Shown: piece by piece, positions 61,336 through 64,000 of the stretch | How positions within the stretch are numbered: position 1 is the first letter of the stretch | Layout: each line of letters starts with the position of its first letter | Assembly: GCA_013339895.1 (NCBI GenBank) | Contig: JABACO010000130.1 | Coordinates: forward strand, 25,437 to 89,436 | DNA: 64,000 nt | Source: Ephydatia muelleri | Taxonomy: Eukaryota > Porifera > Demospongiae > Spongillida > Spongillidae | Reading direction: 5' to 3' | Notes under the pieces: generated by a model | What the model was told of the DNA's origin: nothing | Databases searched by the model: none | The model's input: only the letters and a program-made list of their open reading frames with translations | Translations under genes and position numbers: made by a program

Positions 61336-62460
61336 ATGCCACCGAAAAGTATGTCGAAGCGTACAGTGAAACCTCCTGGTAGATACCAACATGAGAACAT
61401 CGAAATTGCTATAGATGGTAAACGAGCTGAAGATCGTAAGTATTATAATCTCATTCTTATAGTACTGATTTGCATGTCAATGCGCGCATATACTATCCAC
61501 CTCGAGCTAGACTAAGAATATGAATTAATACGACGTGCGCGACCATGATCATATTGCATTAGCATACGGACAGCACAGCTGGGGTTTTTGTTAACCGGCG
61601 GGACTGCTTATGATGCATACCTACGCCCCAACCCCAATGAAGGCACAGATGAGGCGAAAATGGGAATTGCGCACGGTTTTCAAATACCCCACCCTGACCA
61701 AACGCTGTAGTAGGGCCCGGCCGCCCGACTGTACCCCCGGCCTTCTTGGTCAATGCAAATCCCACCCAAATGCCCCATCTGTGCCCGCACTTGGGGGGGG
61801 GGGGGGGGGGGGGGGGGGAAGACCATCGATAGGTGTATTATGGGTACGTATACGTCTCAGAGCGAGACTGAGTTGGATATATAAGCTTTTAGTCTGTATT
61901 AGTTTTACACACCATCAACGAAATAAGCAACGCCCACGCTTTCAGGTTAACAAATTCATGTGTCGACTTCCGTATGATTCATTTACCGCTCAGATCGTGA
62001 ATCGTGAATATAACTTTGCAATTTCTATATTCATATCCAGAACCATGTACACTTCTATGTTTAGAGAATATGCTTGCAATACATAATCACAGTAGACTTA
62101 AACACCCTGGAAAGGACCTCATCTGGGTCTATAAAGGAAAACGTTATTCTGTTCATTTCAAGCATTTGAAGGGTATACTCTATATGTATCCATCCAGTTA
62201 AAATAAGAAAGTACTTGTTCTTATATGCAGGAGATGCAACCCCCTGGTCTCAAAGACTCTGCATCTGATGATGAGAGAAACAGTAGTGATGACCAAGTGG
62301 TATGCAACAAAATGTTATTACAATATTACTTTTACCAAGTACTGCATGTGCACAGTCATTAGTAAACTATCGACATGATAATAGGAATGTGGAAACGGAA
62401 AAGGAAAAGGAACAGAAATGGAGAAAGCAGTTCCGAAGAGACCAGCAGTTGATTTAAGAA
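61336..62460 (+). CDS. Multi-exon gene of unknown function in the composite element
   Basis: Exon 1 (61336-61436) reads MPPKSMSKRTVKPPGRYQHE and ends GCTGAAGATC before GTAAGT. A later exon starts after CATATCCAG (about 62041) and reads CLENMLAIHNHSRLKHPGKD, then IWVYKGKRYSVHFKHLKG. This resembles the small beta-rich N-terminal segment of some BEN-containing proteins. Two acidic/basic linker exons follow: GLKDSASDDERNSSDDQV (62231-62299) and KGTEMEKAVPKRPAVDLRSE (about 62385-62465), both phase 0. Donors GTATGC and GTATGA and acceptors TGCAG and AATAG are good. The join between the second and third exons is not resolved. A 26-G run lies in intron 1. It may be the 5' part of a further BEN-type gene that has lost its 3' exons. 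Confidence 0.4.
61793..61818. repeat. Poly-G tract, 26 bases
   Basis: Uninterrupted G run after TGTGCCCGCACTT. Confidence 0.95.
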
Positions 62461-62479
62461 GTGAGGTATGAGATCCATT

Positions 62480-62893
62480 TAAACATTCATCCAAATCTAT
62501 GTCATCATGCTGAAGATTTTAATGTACTAGCAGAGTGGCACTTTTTTGCCACATCACATGGAAAAAGTGATGGTGTGGCTGGTAATCTTAAGCGAATGGC
62601 TGCTAAAGCAAGTTTGCAGAGGCCAAATGAAGATCAGATATTGAATGCAAAGAAGCTTTATGAATTTGCATCAAATGAAATTGCAGGGATGAGTTTTTTG
62701 CTATGTTGCCAATTAGGAGTATAATAAAGAAGAAAAATTTTTGCAAGCAAGATTTCTGAAATCAAAAACTTTACCTGGAACACAGAAATATCATTGTTTT
62801 AAGCCATTAAGTACTACAATGGTAGAAGTGAAACAGTATTCTGCTGCTGAACAAAAGTACAACAAGCGAATAATGAAAAATGTCGCATCTTAA
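62480..62893 (+). pseudogene. C-terminal exon of the large transposon gene
   Basis: Reads NLCHHAEDFNVLAEWHFFAT, SHGKSDGVAGNLKRMAAKAS and LQRPNEDQILNAKKLYEFAS. After a one-base slip near 62718 it continues EYNKEEKFLQARFLKSK, GTQKYHCFKPLSTTMVEVKQ and stops at TAA (62891-62893). The block LCHH.EDF...AEW.FFATSHGK...DG..G..KR is the usual C-terminal signature of the same transposon protein whose other parts lie at 55900-56470 and 59946-60118. The adjacent upstream YFSDGA-type block is not found, so part of the gene is deleted or displaced. Confidence 0.6.
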
Positions 62894-63068
62894 GCTCTGT
62901 GCTGTAAACATGACGTTCTTAATTCATTTAAACTATCCTATATATAACATAACACATTCATTAAACATTATTCAAAGACAGTTTAAAGGATAGGGGGTTG
63001 GTAGCAAAGGTTCCTAATTATAATTCGTGTCACTATTTTGATGGCTTTATTTCCACTGACTGCACACT

Positions 63069-63084
63069 CCCCCCCCCCCCCCCC
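63069..63084. repeat. Poly-C tract, 16 bases
   Basis: Uninterrupted C run 110 bp inside the right inverted repeat of the composite element. Confidence 0.9.
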
Positions 63085-63819
63085 AAAGTCGGTCATTGCA
63101 CCATATGCAAGCCAATCACATTCGTCCTTGTATGCGTTGAACATTTCTTATTTTACGAACGAAGCAAGCACTACATTGTTTGTACATGCATAGCGGTTAA
63201 TTATCACCTTTGTAAGGATTCTTAAGAGTCGTCTACATTTGTACTTCAGCGCAATGCAGTTCAATAACACCTTGGCATTCCATCGAGCAATCTTGAACAT
63301 AGGACACCAAGACTAGGTAATTAATATTGCTTAAAGAAAAAATGGAAAAAAATGTCCGTTTATAATTGGTAGTAAAATCTAGGCTTCAAATTGATATTGG
63401 CACTTACTTTTCTGTTCCTAAGCTGAATTTGAAAGATAGAAAGGTAGCTATAGATGCCAGCTGTGTATGTAGAAAAAAAGATCACAAAGGCTCTTACGTA
63501 GAAAAAGATATAGACATTGTTTACATAAGTGGTTAGAATTGTGGTCAACTCATAACGTACGAAATCGTTGAAGTCAAGAGTTAATAATTTATATTCTTAG
63601 TATCATGGATATATCTCAGACACATGTGTGATGGATTGGTTAAGATTGACCCTTTTTGCTTTTTGTCCAATCAGTCTTATTCATAACTAACCATCTAATA
63701 CGGATCACAATGAGCTGAGGTGTTATAAAACGCAAAATTGACATTAACCACATTTTGACCATTTTATAGCTGTGTTACGTAAACCAGGAGGCGTTTTTAT
63801 TTATGATGTGCCAATAATC

Positions 63820-64000
63820 GACAGTTTCGCATCACGGATATTTTATAAAACGTTATTTTAAAAAATGCATCGCGCTTCATTCGTTGGGAGCGCGTGTTGC
63901 ATGCAATAATTGTGCGAATCGGCTGGAAATGTGTATTAACGTTGCACAGCTGTATCTTCGTAACAGATAAAATAACAATTAACAAACAGGACATATCAAT
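63820..64000. mobile_element. Internally deleted foldback copy running off the window
   Basis: Left-arm DNA (CGACAGTTTCGCATCACGGA, then TTTTATAAAACGTTA and ATGCATCGCG) joins directly near 63888 to right-arm DNA (TGTTGCATGCAATAATTGTG, then GCACAGCTGTATCTTCG). The element is therefore a deletion derivative and is cut by the window end. Confidence 0.75.

Larger units (their letters stand above)
48590..63604 (+). mobile_element. ~15-kb composite DNA transposon bounded by ~400-bp inverted repeats
   Basis: 48590-48983 and 63195-63604 are inverted copies. The outer end is TAAGAATATAAATTATTAA, the inner end GATAATTAACCGCT. Sub-terminal landmarks such as GCAATGCAGTTCAATAACAC are shared. Between them lie, on the plus strand, all recognised parts of one large transposon gene in the correct N-to-C order, a Tnp2-like transposase remnant, and two BEN-domain genes. 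At least two foldback elements and several CAAGATCTTG repeats inserted later. A target duplication is not obvious. An alternative is that the inverted repeats are two unrelated insertions of one repeat. The ordered gene content and the nearness of the first and last exons to the repeats favour a single element. Confidence 0.6.

Overview
This window is animal nuclear DNA. It has no operons, no prokaryote-style gene packing and no rRNA or tRNA cluster. The one gene I can name with confidence is PAF1, the core subunit of the RNA polymerase II PAF complex (28171-31812, + strand, 15 exons, introns mostly 50-110 bp, all GT-AG). A second, unnamed gene of 5 phase-consistent exons (124 aa) lies on the - strand at 3387-4767. 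Short introns, abundant (CA)n/(GA)n tracts and the mix of transposon families suggest an invertebrate, most likely a sponge or another early-branching metazoan. That placement is an inference; I cannot name the species.

Almost everything else is repetitive. 1-1750 and 10440-14005 are decayed interiors of a palindromic 'foldback' element family rich in microsatellites and local tandem duplications. 6484-9430 is a satellite of about 63-bp monomers with a ~1.27-kb higher-order period. 14010-27515 is a graveyard of broken transposons: an LTR-type pol fragment, a 573-bp tandem repeat, a possible pogo/Tigger tail, a coiled-coil transposon protein, a non-LTR reverse transcriptase and two hAT copies. 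PAF1 follows, then a Merlin/IS1595-like transposase remnant and a small TA-flanked hairpin MITE.

The most striking structure is 35593-48574: two giant foldback elements side by side. The first (about 7.2 kb) has near-identical inverted arms of about 1.1 kb, ends in GGGACAGTTTCCGCG, is flanked by a 4-bp ATTT duplication, and carries CA-rich DNA in one half and the mirror-image TG-rich DNA in the other. Smaller members of the same family (805 bp, 1.6 kb, 250 bp) occur elsewhere, two of them with a perfect ATAT duplication.

48590-63604 is bounded by ~400-bp inverted repeats. It holds pieces of a large unnamed transposon gene (49181, 55900-56470, 59946-60118, 62480-62893), a Tnp2/CACTA-like transposase remnant (52207-54360), and two divergent BEN-domain genes in opposite orientations (50240-51530 and 56779-57480). 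It looks like a ~15-kb multi-gene DNA transposon, later broken by foldback insertions. One foldback sits in an inverted duplication that also copied a transposon exon onto both sides, a clue to how these palindromes form. Most transposon genes carry stops or frameshifts. PAF1 itself shows a one-base phase mismatch at exon 4/5 that a duplicated copy of the splice site inside intron 9 would explain.
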